From: Chaetorhynchus papuensis | Taxonomy: Eukaryota; Chordata; Aves; Passeriformes; Rhipiduridae | NCBI GenBank assembly: GCA_013396525.1 | Contig: VWYX01000674.1 | Location: 62,001 to 126,000 of the forward strand | Reading direction: 5' to 3' | DNA length: 64,000 nt | Shown here: positions 26,001-39,009 of the stretch, one piece after another | Position numbering within the stretch: the first letter of the stretch is position 1 | Layout: each line of letters opens with the position of its first letter | Program-made: the position numbers and the translations under genes | Notes under the pieces: model-generated | Databases searched by the model: none | Told to the model about the DNA's origin: nothing | What the model saw: only the letters and a program-made list of their open reading frames with translations

Positions 26001-27284
26001 TTTTGTTTTCTCTCCTCCTTGTTCTAGTGCCTCAATTATTTCCGATCTGCATGTTTATTGTTTGGAAGCGAAGCTGCTTTCCTGCTCTTTCACCCGACAT
26101 TTCCTTTCAGAAGGTCTATCTTTCTGGAGCTTTGAAAATGTGATTTCAGCTCCAGCCTTGCCAACAGATGAGCTGCAGGCAGCTGCTGCTAACTCCACTG
26201 ATTCCAGTTTTGCAGTACATACTCAGATACAGCAAGGAAGGGACAAATCAAGCATATCTTTTAAATGTCTTTTCACACTCCAAAAATAATTTTATAAGGC
26301 TGAATCAGGTAAGCAAAAAGGACATGGATTGTCCTTTTTGCACCGGACAGGCAGAGCAGCTGAAGCAGTTGGCTCTGGAACCAGAGAACCAAGACACTGC
26401 AAGCACATCCCACTGGACAGTGTCACAGTTTCATCTAGTCTGGGGAATGAGAGTCAGCCTGGTGTGACAACAACATCCGTCTCCTGTCTTCTTCTTGCTG
26501 TGAAGCTGTTGTGCCTTGGCCACAGTAGTATAACAGAGTCATAGGGCTGAAGCAGGGTTTTGTCCTGGGCCAGTGTGACTCTGTTGACAACCAAGGCAAG
26601 CCATTGTGTATTGAGTTACAGCTTCCCGTGTAGCCTTGAAAAAGGAAAGCTGTCCAGAACGCCTGTATTTTTCTTGAAATCTCTACAAAATGCGTCACTT
26701 GGACTTTAAGAGCTCTCCAGAGATGAGAGCAGGAGAAGTGGTGCCATGCTGAGGGCCAAAATATACAAAAGCCCATATTAGATATCATTTCAGTGGAACA
26801 GAATCAGTGTTGCTTATCAGAAGGAAGGCAAACTATTTGCCTACCCTTCTGCCAGGGAGTCCATCTCTCTGGCTGTTGTAGATTATGAGAATCAGCTTTA
26901 TTAGGAGGATCCCAAGTGTGTTTTGGGGGGTCAAATGGCAAACACCCTGGTCCTGTTTTGCCTCTCACCCTGGGCTTGCTCATCTCATAATGAAACGATG
27001 TAGACGCATGGAGGAAAAGCGTTGACAGCTGTGTATCTGTTATGCCTAGCTTGACATGCAGCCTTATTATCTGTGAGCCATTATTTTTTGATTGTTTTCT
27101 CTCTGCCAGGAATTCAAGGCAAGAAAATCCATTTCAATATGAATAAAATGACAGGCTACCCCAATTTGGTGGAGATCTCATCAGTTCAGCCAGGCAGGCA
27201 GTGTGAGAAAATTATACAGGGACAGGTGCCCATAATAGATCAGCTTAGGCTTCTCTGCCTTCAATGCATTTATAATGATGATGG
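23093..27284. other. noncoding stretch with one exon-like interval
   Basis: Mostly unique sequence. Apart from the exon-like interval at 24000-24242, listed separately, the open frames are short and anonymous. No LINE, LTR or SINE was recognised. Confidence 0.5.
24000..24242 (+). other. exon-like interval, unproven
   Basis: A pyrimidine-rich acceptor (TATTTCTCTTTTGCAG, ending at 23999) and a good donor (GGG|GTAAGA, GT at 24243) bound 243 bases. The length is divisible by three and the frame starting at 24000 is open throughout. The 81 codons would include six cysteines (near residues 2, 17, 22, 54, 63 and 66). I recognise no family, there is no neighbouring exon that I can link to it, and splice-like words are common in any 64 kb. 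A noncoding RNA exon or pure chance are the main alternatives. Confidence 0.15.
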
Positions 27285-27345
27285 TGATACTATGTATGTG
27301 CAGAGCACTTTTCAGTCAAAAGTCTCCCATGCTTTGCAAACTATA
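27285..27345 (-). mobile_element. ancient L3/MIR3-like 3' end fragment
   Basis: The plus strand reads AGAGCACTTTTCAG, then GTCTCCCATGCTTTGCAAAC. This resembles the reverse complement of the conserved 3' tail shared by L3/CR1-like LINEs and MIR3-type SINEs (a word like GCACTTTTCAT, then TCTCAAAGCACTTTACAAA). The match is diverged and was made from memory of the consensus. The fragment is about 60 bp and noncoding. Confidence 0.45.
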
Positions 27346-30300
27346 TACAACACATAATGTTACATCTGTGCAACATGAAATACTTGCATTTTTTTATAAC
27401 AACTTTGTTCTAGAAGCCTCAGAAACACCAATGGATTGTTGTTTAAACAGGACACCTTCCAAAAAAAATCCTCTCTGATGCAAGACAAATTCATTGCAAT
27501 CACATGCTTTCAGAGTTGTGAACCAAGTGTATTCCAACCTCCACCCCAGAAAGCACTTCAGCACACAGTAAACTTGGCAAACGTGTACCACCCAGTTGAG
27601 TGCAATGCATTACCTGAAGATAAGCACGTGCTTAAAGGCTTTCCTAACTAAGACACTAGGAAGCTATTTCTTAAAGATTCAAACCATCAGGGAGGAGAGG
27701 CAGGGATTCTGTTCATTGGTTCTCAAATTTAAACCTATTGGCTGCTGCTGTAATTAAAGAAAAATGCAACAAATCTTGGCAGGCTAACCCAAGCTTGCTG
27801 TGCTGGCTGGAAATACACTTTCATCCCGAAAGGAAATATTCTGAGTGCATTAAGGCTTTTCTGTGTGACCCTGCTTGTGTGATGTGAAATGGAGAGCATG
27901 TGTGGAGGCAGGGCTGGCAGCAGGTAGCTTGGTTTAAAATCTCCTGCTGTTATCCTGCCATTTCGCCATCATTTCTTTTTTGGCACAATCTGATACATTC
28001 CAAAATCAGACTGATGCTGAGCCCTGAAGGTAAATCGTCTCAGGTAGGAATGAGTCAGCAGAAGGGAATTTTAGCAGCCCCATCATCCCCCACAGCTTTG
28101 CATACATTACAAACAGGAACGGTCAGGTCTCCTGAAGGAGCGGTATTATCCCACTGTAAGAGGGAACCCGGCAGCAAGGCAACAGGCTCCTTGGGAGTTG
28201 GTGCTGCCTTGCCCTCATTGTAGGGGCAGGGGTGCCTCTGCTCAGTGAAAATACAGCCTGATTTACCACACATGTGTTAAGAAAGGAGGTGTCCTCAGCC
28301 TCTGTCTGCACCCCATACCCACAGTGTGACTGCAGCTCCTGCAGGAGCCCTTTGAGGTGTCTGAGGCAGCTGCAGTGGTGCAAGGCTGGTGGTGAAGGCA
28401 CCTGGCCTCTCCCGCTGCCTGCACCAGTGCACTTGCTGCTCCCACTGATGAGCAAACCCAGTTAGAACTGGCATGTGACACCACAGGCTCTGAAGGTCTG
28501 TGTTGAGCAGCGGAGTTGCTGAGGAGGTGCCAATGAAGGGAATTTAGTGCCTGGTTATTTGAGCACTTACGTGTTTGCTCACTTCTTGTAAACAGGAATA
28601 AGAGGATTTCATACCCGTTTTTGAAGGACAAACTAGCCCCCAGGTCTTTCCACCTCTTGGAACAGGAGAGAGGAATATGTCACTGAACTGAAACTGCAAG
28701 AAGCTTTCAGTAAGCAGCATGCAATCCTAGCCTGGGGCTTGGCTGGAACCTTGGCGTGATGCCTCCAGTCCCACCACAGCTGCTGTGATCCTGGAGGATG
28801 CTTCTTGGCAAGGTGCTCACATTGTTTGACACCCCTCATGCACTGGAAAACCAACTCAGCCAACTTAGCACAACTACTTTTAATGAGACATTCCCCTTTT
28901 TAGTGTCCCGCATTCCCACGTGAAACCCAGCCTGTGGCCAGCCTCTCCCCTCACTGTCTAGTCTTCAGGTGTGCCTCCCTCTGAAAAAAACTTTGGCCCT
29001 GTTGTTTAACATTTCTGAGCATAGGAATGGATGTAACTTCACAGCTGCACATTTTTCATAGGTTTGGACTTAGGGCAAGTAGTTTTATTTGGACAGAAAT
29101 ACAAAAATAATTGGAGTTTGGCTGAGGATAGACGCAGACTAAAGAGACTTGGATTTTCTTATGGCACAAAGCTACCCAAGATAAACAGATCTAAAAAAAG
29201 CCCACAAGAAGCTCAGATATTTTCTCTCTCATGGCTTCTTCAACACTGAACTTCTAATTAAACAACAAAGGTGCACTGATCAGCTTGTGTCACCCACTAG
29301 ACACAGCCGATAACTCAGACGCACCCAAACACCAGTACACACACAGATGTAGGAGGCTAAATTTGGAATAGCCTGAGTACAGTTTTTTTAGAGTGCTTCA
29401 CCAGTGCACGTCAAATAAACACTGTTGCCAGGATGTGAGTCAAGCATCATTTTTAGCAGGCAAGCTGGACTGATCAAATGTCTGAAAAAATCAAACTTGC
29501 ATAGAATTATTTTACGAAACCACATAGGATTAAAACATTAAAGGAAATAATTGGCAAACAGTTAAATCATGAGCAGCATTTCCAACAGGAGTTGGCAATT
29601 TTTGTGGCTAAACACATGGTGATATTAAAGTCATTGGTTTTACAGGAATGTTTGTAGAAAAATAAAAAGGAGGGGAAAGTGAAAAAAAGAATCACAGAGC
29701 CTGTACATGAAACTAGAATATAACGTACAATTTTTCACATACAAAAGTGTTAAATGATGTGTGAGAGCCCCTTAGGTGTCCATGATGGGCAAGCACTCTC
29801 AGAACCATAAAGCATCCAAATACCATTAAAAAATTGAGCTTGTGGCAGGACTGAGTGTGCTGCACCTTGCGGGTATCAGGGCCAAGGAGGATGGGCATGT
29901 ACCTTTACAGCGGGAACTGGCCTTCCTTCCACCCCATTTGGGGTGGGCATCTGGTCTTCCTTCAACTCCTGCCTCACGTTTCTCAGAACCAAGAAATGGG
30001 GTAATATACCTAGAAGAGAGCTGTAAGTCTCACTAAGGGTGTTTCACATTAACCTTCACATGCCAATAAATGTACACACAGAAGCACTTACAGTAGTCTG
30101 GGACTCGAGCCTTGCAGGCATCATCTAGGCAATGGAAAAGCCAACCCTGAAATTACGGACCAGATATGGAAATGCACGTGCGAAAGTGCATGTACACTGA
30201 CATATGGGAAATGTTCACTGATTGGTCACAGAACATCTACTGGATTTGGTTGGCATTAATTTAAATCTAACAAGATGACTTAAAAAAAAAAAAAAATTAA

Positions 30301-31790
30301 AAACTTAAGGGTGCATCTCTTTGGTAAATACATTACTCCAGGATATAGTTTAAATTTTTTGTTCTATCTACTTTTTTATTCCTATTGCTGATCCCAGACA
30401 AACTCACAGTATCAAATTAATGTCTTTTTAAAGTCCTGTTCAAAAGAATGAGGACTGTAAAAAGTTGGCTTTTCTTGGGGCTTATACCAGCACAAAACAT
30501 TATGACATCATGCTGATTTCATGACTATTGTTGTATTAAATTATGAGCATCACATCCTCGCAACCAACAAAATATCTGAGAACTTGTTCTGGAGAGAATT
30601 CTTCAGAACTTGATAACTTGTATAGATATTCAAAATCTTTCATTGCTATTTTTCCTCTTCTCTTTCAAAAGCATTCGCCATTCACTAGAAGAAGTATGTA
30701 GCAGGATGGGGAAAAAAACAGTGAATCCTTTCCATGATGCTCTTGAGCCTTGTCTTCATCTCAGGGAATTTTAATCTTGCTTGTTATATTATCTACAGCT
30801 AGATCAACATCTGCAAGTGCCAAAATGGTTCTGGAGAAGTAGATTTACTTGAGAGGTCAGGTGAGGCTTCAAACACTGTTGCACACATTGCAATGGCATG
30901 GGGTAACCCTGCCTGTGCAGAAGTTCCTTCCTTGATTCCTGCACAGCAAACAGCACTTGTTAAGAGGGCTCCAGAGCCTACAGATCCCCACGTGCCTCCT
31001 CTAGTATTTGCAGCAGCGTGATTGCCTGTTGAACTGCTATGCCATCTGGAGAACTTGTGGTATGTACATGGTATCCCTTGCCTGAGAGTTAGCATGCTTT
31101 GCTCTCAGGACACAGGAAGATTCCATAGTAATCTTTGGGCTTTATATTTAATATTAAACATGGACGGTATCTTTTGCACCTTTTAAATCTTTTATTTATC
31201 ATTTTGCAGTACATACAAATTGCATTTTCTCTTGACTCCCTCTTTCTGGGGCACTACAGAATGTTTCCACAAAAGCTATTCAGCCCTGAGCCACCTGCCA
31301 GATTCCCATGTATTATAATATTTTCAGCCAGCTGCTGTGGTAGCTGCTCATGCCAAGGGCAAGAATTCCCCTGCTCCGGTTTTAGCTTTCACGCAGTCCA
31401 GAGCCTGCTTTCACCCAGCGCCGAACTGTGAGTGTGCAGCCCGAGTCAGTGAGAGCCAAAGCAAAAGGTTAAACTTCACAGAGCCTGTAACCAGCTGGTG
31501 GAGCCCAGGTATTGGTGCCCTGGTCGCAGTCTCGATGCAGTGCCTCTCCTTCCTCCCCTCTTTGGTGCACTATCGAAGCCCTTTCCTGGGGGCATTCTAA
31601 GCAAGATAGCATATGTATAGGAACAGTGATCCCAGGGGAGATATTTGGCAGCAAATCCTGAAGTGCCTGACTGCTGGGAGCTGGTGTTGTACCTCTGGCT
31701 GGGCCACTCTTAACCCTAGTTCTGCCAGGGATGTGCTGCTGAACAATATGAGTCAGAATTTTTTAATATTTTAAGTGCAAATAATGTTGT
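27346..31790. other. noncoding stretch, no gene recognised
   Basis: Unique sequence with an A15 run at 30282-30296. The GC-richer patches at 28.05-28.47 kb and 31.33-31.60 kb give overlapping anonymous open frames. No recognised repeat or exon. Confidence 0.5.
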
Positions 31791-31930
31791 GCTTTGTTTT
31801 GTTTTGTTTTGTTTTGTTTTGTTTTGTTTTGTTTTGTTTTGTTTTGTTTTGCTTTGTTTTGTTTTGGTCGGGGGTTTTGTTTTGGTTGGGGGTTTTGTTT
31901 GGGGGTTTTAATTTTTTAATTTTTTAAATT
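31791..31930. repeat. (GTTTT)n tract with degenerate G/T-rich tail
   Basis: About fifteen GTTTT units (31791-31866, with GCTTT variants near the ends) run into a G/T-rich tail. The tail has three G5 tracts (31870-31874, 31888-31892, 31901-31905) and then an A/T stretch. The G-tracts might allow a two-layer G-quadruplex. The tract is probably length-polymorphic. Confidence 0.95.
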
Positions 31931-34828
31931 CACAATTGGATGCCAAGTAGGCTTTTCTTAATGTTCCTTTCTTGTGCTTGGCATTTCTGAGTAGTTTGCA
32001 GTTTTCTGGTGGACACATCACTTCCTCATCAGATTATTCAGAGTTATTTGGGAGTGTTCAGAAAACAGGAGCCTCCTTCCAAGTGACCATTTGTTTTGGG
32101 TGCCCAGTTCAAAACATATGCTGGGTATGGGGTTTTGATTCTTCAGAAATTCCTGACATTCTCTTCTGGAAGTCAGATGTCTCAGATGGGACAGCCAAGA
32201 TCATTGGCTGTTTTTCTGGAAAAAAAGTCAGTTGACAGTGGTCCAGGAATATATTTAATCATACTCTTGTCCTCAATACAAGCGAAATACCATCACTGCC
32301 TAAGGAGCTTGTTTCTGCAGACTGCTGATGCAAAGGAAGATCACAATCTGTGACTCTGTAGGCACTGTCAGAAAGCATTGTAAACATGCACACAGAGAAG
32401 TTTCCTTCTCAAAGCCAGTTTGTATCTGAGCAAAGTCATCTTCTGTGCTGAGCTAACACAGCTTGGTGATTATTTGCATTTGAGTTCTGATCTCAGGAAA
32501 GGTACAACAGTTCAGAAAGAGAGAAATCCAAGTGGAAGAGGTGGATGAACTACTCTGTGGCAGGAAAAAACACTCTGATGAAAACATGCTGTGAAGAAAC
32601 TCTGAAATTGTGATCAGGAGGTGAAAAACCTTAACTCTTACTGAAGGAGAGATGGGAAAAAAGGATATGCTCAGCCATGGAAAAGGTACAAGTGGAGAAG
32701 AGAACTTCTGGGAATAAATGACATACTGCCACTTGTAGCTGGTAGTTGGAGAGGCTCTTGTGTTGTAGATCTGGACTCCCAGCAACACAGCTGGGAGCTG
32801 TGAAGAAGAAATGGTAGAGATGTAATGCATTCTGGGAGAGTTTTACATACAATTTCTTTAGTATCTCTGAATTTTGCAGGGTGTGGAAGATCTGAATGCA
32901 TAGGATTCCTGTACATGAAGTTGTGAAGAAGATACAGCACACCTTATAGTTACTGAAAAAAAAATATTTCTGACTGCAGAATTAGCAGATTCATAGTAAT
33001 AATGCTTCAGTCTTTGATACCACATGTTGAGATATTCATGGCTAGCCCCTGAAGAATTATAGATTTGCTAATGAATTACAAGCACATTCCCTCAGACAGC
33101 CTTAACTTGTGAGCAGAGTCCCTTGCTGCTCTTCAATTGAAGAGTGCAGATAGAGAGATATCACCTTCACTTGCTTTCTAGGACCTGTAGAACAAGGACA
33201 TGACTGGTTAATGCTCAGCAGCACCTGGCCAGTCTTATCTACCCCAGAGAGACGAGGGGAATCTTGGGTTAAAGTTGATCCAAGGGCAGGTCCAGCTGTT
33301 CATTTATCTGTTGATTTTTTCAAAGCCTGAATGGCCAAGAGCTGGAAAACTTCTGCCTGTTGAGGGCCTTCTCAGGTGGCATAGACTGGGGTTTTGGCAC
33401 AACAGGAAAATTTTAAATTTACTTCGACTGTGGTGAGCAACAGATTTGATGAGTGTGTGTAGTCGCAGCAAAACTACATGAAAAGGAGAGAAGTTTCTGA
33501 AGTAGAAGGGTTAAAGGCCCATCCCTTTTTAAAGTGGTTGCTGAAACGGGCAACTTCCCACTTGCTCTTTTGTATTGTTTTGGTGCTGATTGACTCAGTT
33601 GTCCTGGGTCCTCTGCTGCTGGGCAGAGGAAATGTGGGGGAAGTGGCTGTAACAGCTGGACAGGTAATTCCTCTCATTCCTGTTTTTCAGGCCTTTTCAT
33701 CTCAGTAGTTCTCCCTCAGCATTCTCCAGACTGAGCTCTTTGCCGCTTCTGCAGCAGCTTTGGAGACATCCTTTGTGAAAGCAGTGCAGAGCTAAGGAAG
33801 GTTGAGCACTTGGACTGTAAACACAAATGGTGTCTTTTTCTTTTTTGGGGGTATGTAAATCCAAACAAACCATTAAAGACCTGAGCCAGTTCTCACACAT
33901 TTAATTGTGTGCCTGATTTGGGGTTCGTCTGGGGTTTTTTTTGCTCTGCAAGTCTGAGCAACTGGTCCTGCTCATTCTCACCCTATTTCCTGTTCATGCT
34001 GGTCCTGACTTTTTCCTAAGAAGCATGTCTCCCTTGTGAAGTAAGTGGTATTTTGAAGGGAATTCTTCAGAAGCACAAAGGCAAAAATAGTATGATCATT
34101 TGTCTTGATATTCAAAAAGAAGCTCCAGTGGCACCTCTGGTGAAATTCTGCGTGTTTGACTACTTCTTCCATGTGGTATCTCCTTGCATCCTTCCCTTCA
34201 TATCTCCCCCAACCCAGCTATGTTTTATTAAATGAATGCCAAAGTATTGTGTTCTTCTTGTACTGCCAAAAAAGCAGTGCTTCTCCTAATGACTGTATGC
34301 CACAAGTGTGATACTTGAATAGAACAGAATAGAATATTAATTGTATGACACAGGAGCAAAAAACAGAACACCTTTGAAAGTGAGTACATTTTTCCATCAA
34401 TTTCCACATGTTTTGGATCAAACCAAAAAGATGTCTCTCTGCTGATGTCATGGCTCATAGTCATAACAAACTCATGGCAGACTGGACTGGATTCCTTGGG
34501 GAAAGAATGTGCTTAGTCACAGAGTAACTGAAAGGTTAGACACCTGCTTTCGTCTTGCCAACCTCCAAACATAGAGTGTTTGTATAGAGTGGTGCACAAA
34601 TATGCATAACTGCATTTTAACAGCAGATCCTGCATCCTGTGGCACTTTTACTCACCTCGAGTAGGATTTCACTCCATCAAGGGTCTTCCGAGTTTTGGCA
34701 GAGCTTTTGGGGTAAGGAAATAAAAGACACGAGTAAAGCTAAAACATAGATTCTACTTCTATGATTTTGAATGTGCATGGAAGCACAAAATGAACCTCAT
34801 GGAACAAATCATTAGCACAGGATAATTT
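31931..34828. other. noncoding stretch, no gene recognised
   Basis: Unique sequence. Around 32.45-32.94 kb the plus strand is purine-rich, which leaves three minus-strand frames open together; this is a compositional effect. A 12-base word TGCATTCTGGGA at 32826-32837 equals the core of the ZNF143 (SBS) binding consensus on the minus strand, without the rest of the motif. Confidence 0.5.
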
Positions 34829-34864
34829 TAATTGGAACAGACCTCTGAAGGTTATCTAGTCCAA
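34829..34864 (-). mobile_element. short CR1 3' end scrap
   Basis: The plus strand reads GACCTCTGAAGG and then TTATCTAGTCCAA. This resembles the reverse complement of the CR1 3' untranslated end, where GGACTAGATGACC is followed by CAGAGGTCCC-type sequence. It is only about 35 bases and is followed by an A-run, so a chance match cannot be excluded. Confidence 0.4.
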
Positions 34865-37218
34865 AAAAAAAGAAGTCTGGATAGCATTTTGTTGTACAGT
34901 TTTAACTCTGACTTCATTCTAGTTTCTCAGTTTTTGGAAGAACTCAGGAACCCCATTATTGCAAACTATTAAATGAAGGCACCTCAAACCAGTTAATTAG
35001 AACTTATTCCCACCCGTGTTTGATTATAATCTTAGGTTGGGAACACAACAAAAGAAAAGCAATTTCTATCTTGATGAGCTACATCAAAATGTGTGGACTG
35101 ACTGTAACTCTTCTACACCAGAAAGTAAGTTGAGAGCTTGAGGCCTCTCAGAAATTCCAGGTAAGATGATAATATCATAATTGCAAAAATTAGTAGTTAT
35201 TCTGTTATTTAGTCCCATGTGTGATGACAAGTAACAAAGAAAGCACATCACATTTGGAAAGAGACAGACCTTTCAGCTGGTCTTCTCTAAGTTTCAATGA
35301 GGATGAGAGAAGCCTTCTGTTGCACTCCTTAGCAAGTATAATTAGAAGGCTGTTCTTGGTTACTGTGGTGCAAACGAGGGCTGGCACTAAAGTTGTACAT
35401 CTGAAAGGTGTTTGACCACTGTTTCTTCTCAGACTTGCTTGAAAACACCAAACTCTTAAAATGACAAGTGCAGCCCCACACCTCTGACTTCTGTTTGAGT
35501 ACAAACTTTTCTTGCCCACTGCCAGGATTTATTCCTCTGCAGCACAAAGATTCCTGGGCAGGAAGGTTCATGTCTGCCCAGCCTGTGGTTGTTCTGATTT
35601 GTATGTGAAGTACTAGAGGGACTAACTGGTTTGATGGATGAGAGGTGTCAAAGTCAGACCATATGTCCTGCTTAGTCTCTGCCTGTGTCTGTGAATACAA
35701 GCAAAAATATGCTGGAATTTTTCTCCCTTTGGAGTTTCTTTCAGGGATTCCGTCACAGACTGTTACTTTGCAGAACTTATAACGAGGGAGAGGCAGTTAA
35801 AATAAATCCTTGGGTTTTAAAGCTGGAAGCTGTAGTTTGCCTATACAAAGGTCTGTATGAGAACCAGGCTTTCTTCTCAGGCTTGGTGATGTGACTTCAG
35901 CTGAGGACAAAGCTCTTGCTGCCTTCTTCCCACCCCAGACTCCTTCTAACATTCCAGTTTTAGTTCACTCAACAGAGACGTCTTTAATCAGGTCATATTT
36001 TTTTGTCATAGATCTGTCTGTCTCATATGGACAGTGCAAGACAGTCAAAGAGTATGTAAAGAAGTTTTTAACTAGCTGTCCAACTTAGAATGCTGATTAA
36101 GTAATTTGCATCTTTTTAAGGCAGGATGAGCCTTCCTGAAATACAGCATTGGGCAGTCCTGCCTCAAGAGCTTAGCAGAGCTGTGGTGGTAGCAAGCAGG
36201 AAGCCACCACTTCAAAGATGAGAGGACAGGTTCTCTGGGTAGCCTACATCTTTGCAAGAGTTTAACTACAATTTCATACAAAATAATCCACGTTTCATGG
36301 ATTTTCCTGCACATCCTGAGCAGTGGCTGTGAACTGACCATTAAAAAGATACCACCTTAGTGTAACAAACACCAGTCCACCAGATTCTGTTTATGTGAAA
36401 GCAGGTATCATGCTGGGACAGAAGAATTAATTGAGCTTTTTACAATTCCCTTTGATCTGCACCAGAAATACCCAATACAATATCTCTGACCTGATTATAT
36501 TTTAAAGTTTAGCTCCTCAAGCATTTGGTGTCTGCATTGTCCTCCCAAAAGGCAAATGAAACCTCAGTACTTTTGGGGGCTTTGCTTGTATCAGCTTCTT
36601 TATTTTAAAATCACTTAACTATTACTTGGCCAAATTGGTGCTGCTTACTGTACCCGAAAGATGGTGCTTTCACTTGAGGAGAATGTAATTTGTGATAACT
36701 CCATCCATCACTTTGTCACTTACCCAAAAGATACAATTAAATATCTATTAAAGCTTTGGTTCTCTGGAACACTGATCTTCCTTCCACAGATCATTTCATC
36801 AAAAGGCTCAAATAACTAATTGCTTGTAAGGAGGATGAGCCAAAGCTTCTGGTGTGTATATATGCATGTATATAAAAATGAAATGTATGAGTTTCTCATG
36901 CTTTCGCAGGAAGGATTTTAAGGCTTTTCTTTTGCAAAGGTTTAAACGTATAGTTAAGCTCATGTGTGTTTACATGCTCTTAGTTGTTCTGTTAAATAAA
37001 AAAGAAAAAGGAAGTCTCAAGGGAATATTTTTCATTCAGGTCTAATGATTTTAAAAAACTACTGACTTTTCATCTCTTAAAGGTTTTCAAGCAGGTGCAT
37101 TTAAAACACTTTCTGCTTCAAAAAACTATGTACGGATTTTAGTAAAATATTTCAGGAACCTGTATATCTGAGGAGAAAAACCTCAACAAGTAAAAAAGCC
37201 ATATTCATTTAAACTTAA
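34865..37218. other. noncoding stretch, no gene recognised
   Basis: Unique AT-rich sequence. The open frames (for example 35329-35700, minus, 123 codons) have no family resemblance. Confidence 0.5.
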
Positions 37219-37390
37219 CAGAAATTAGAGAATGATCTATAAAACATTACTTACCTTTGTTCAAATTCATGTATTTAGGAGCATATCATCAGAGTTTCTT
37301 GCATCAGAAATTAGAGAATGATCCATAAAACATTACTTACCTTTGTTCAAATTCATGTATTTAGGAGCATATCATCAGAGTTTCTTGCAT
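37219..37390. repeat. 86-bp tandem duplication
   Basis: The copies span 37219-37304 and 37305-37390. They are identical except for one substitution (T at 37238, C at 37324), with no spacer. This implies a recent duplication or an active two-copy minisatellite. Each copy carries ACTTACCTT (37249-37257 and 37335-37343), which on the minus strand is AAG|GTAAGT, a perfect 5' splice-site consensus. All frames within the unit contain stops, so it is not an in-frame exon duplication. Confidence 0.97.
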
Positions 37391-37529
37391 AAGTAATAGA
37401 AAGATCTAAAATGTGTTACTGTCTGTGCCACCAAGCAGAAATTCCTTCAGTACTTGTGCTGCCTTATAAATGTACTTTACTGGCTAGAGTCCAAAGGAAA
37501 CAAGTGGTCCTAATGATACTTGCTTTCCT

Positions 37530-37556
<27 letters not shown>
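37530..37556. repeat. A27 homopolymer
   Basis: A pure run of 27 A, the longest homopolymer in the window. No AATAAA lies within about 30 bases upstream and no recognisable transcript precedes it, so a retroposed mRNA tail is not supported. Confidence 0.95.
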
Positions 37557-37560
<4 letters not shown>

Positions 37561-39009
37561 CTCTGCACTTACATGTATGCACCCATGTCATGGATATGTT
37601 CCTTCTCCCAGTGTTTGCTTACAAAGGACATGCTCTCTGCATGTAAACACACATACAGGCAGCAGTGCACGAAAGGGGGAAGCAAACACAGGACAGGGAT
37701 GTTTCTGAGGGGCCAACTACTTGAGCTACAGCATTTTGGGAACCTGGCAACCCTGTGCAACACCTGACTGATCTGTTTTTGCAATGGAAGTTCTGCCCCA
37801 GTGCCTGAATGTGAGATTAACATCGACTTTGCATAGATATCTTGATTATGATCACAAAAACAATGCAACATATTTACATGTGTGAATATGTGCATAATAA
37901 TGCAATTCAGAGCACATACACTGCAATCTTTGAGTACAGCTGTTGCCACGTGACTGGGAGTTGATATACCTCTCACAGGAATGCACCAGGCATCACAACA
38001 TATATTTTCCAAGTGCTGCACTCAGTGACAAATAAATTAGGAAAGAACTGGTCTTGGTCCCATTGTGGTCATCATTAAAGAAATGGTTCTCCTTTAGGAA
38101 ACAGGAAGATTGCCAATATCTCCTGTGACTTGTTGCCATTTGAACATGTTGCACTCAATGTAAGGCATGAGGAATGTAGAAAAGAAGGGAAAGTTGGGAA
38201 ATAATTCCTTTAAATTGTTTCTAGGAAACATGGGGCTGATTTGCAAACTTTGATGTCTTTTCATAGGAGAGGAATCTCTGAAGTTGCAGGAAATGCATCT
38301 GCCCACTGAGAGGAGGGAGCGTCAGAACTGCTGGAGGGTTGTATCACCTCCCTGCAACTTTGCGTGTCTTCTTTCCAAAGGGAAACTCTACCCCTACCCC
38401 AGACCTTGGGGACAGCTGATTGAAGTAGAACAAAACAGAGCCGTGCTAAGGACCTACTGCTCGGGTTTGCTCCTGGGACTTCTTGCACTTTTTTCTTAGG
38501 AAACGCATCTATATCATTCACTTCAGGGCTTGTCTAAGCCTCTCTGTCTTAGACATTTCACAAGGCAGGGAAATATATCACTGTCTGCACTTCAGGCTGG
38601 AGATAACCTCCTGCCAACCAGATGTAAAAGCATTTGAGACACAGCATTGTCTGTTCTTTTTCTGACCCTCCATGAGGATGTGCTATGTTTGTGTGCGAGG
38701 TCATCTTGTTCAGGGTACTCTTGTGTCTGGTGTTCTCAGTTTTTTCAGAACACCTTTGAGACAAGTTAAAGACTTATTTTGAGAACTTTCTCTTTACACA
38801 TGGAAGAATAAACTCCTTTAAAGCATCTCATGGTGGGCCAAAGCAGGGGTAGAACTTATCTCTTACATTCTCTTCAGGTCTTACCATAAGTCAGGCAAAT
38901 TTTAAAATTACTTCAAGACAACTTAAACCCCTATTTTATGAGAGAGTCTTGAGTTGTTCGGCTTTGTAGACTCACTAAGACTTGTCAAACCCAAACTCTT
39001 ACCCTGCAA
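37557..39009. other. noncoding stretch, no gene recognised
   Basis: Unique sequence. The open frames at 37569-38021 (minus) and 38261-38521 (minus) are anonymous and overlap open frames on the other strand. Confidence 0.5.

Noticed and set aside
37411..37556. A27 run as the tail of a processed pseudogene
   Set aside because: No AATAAA close upstream, no recognisable gene body, and no flanking target duplication found.
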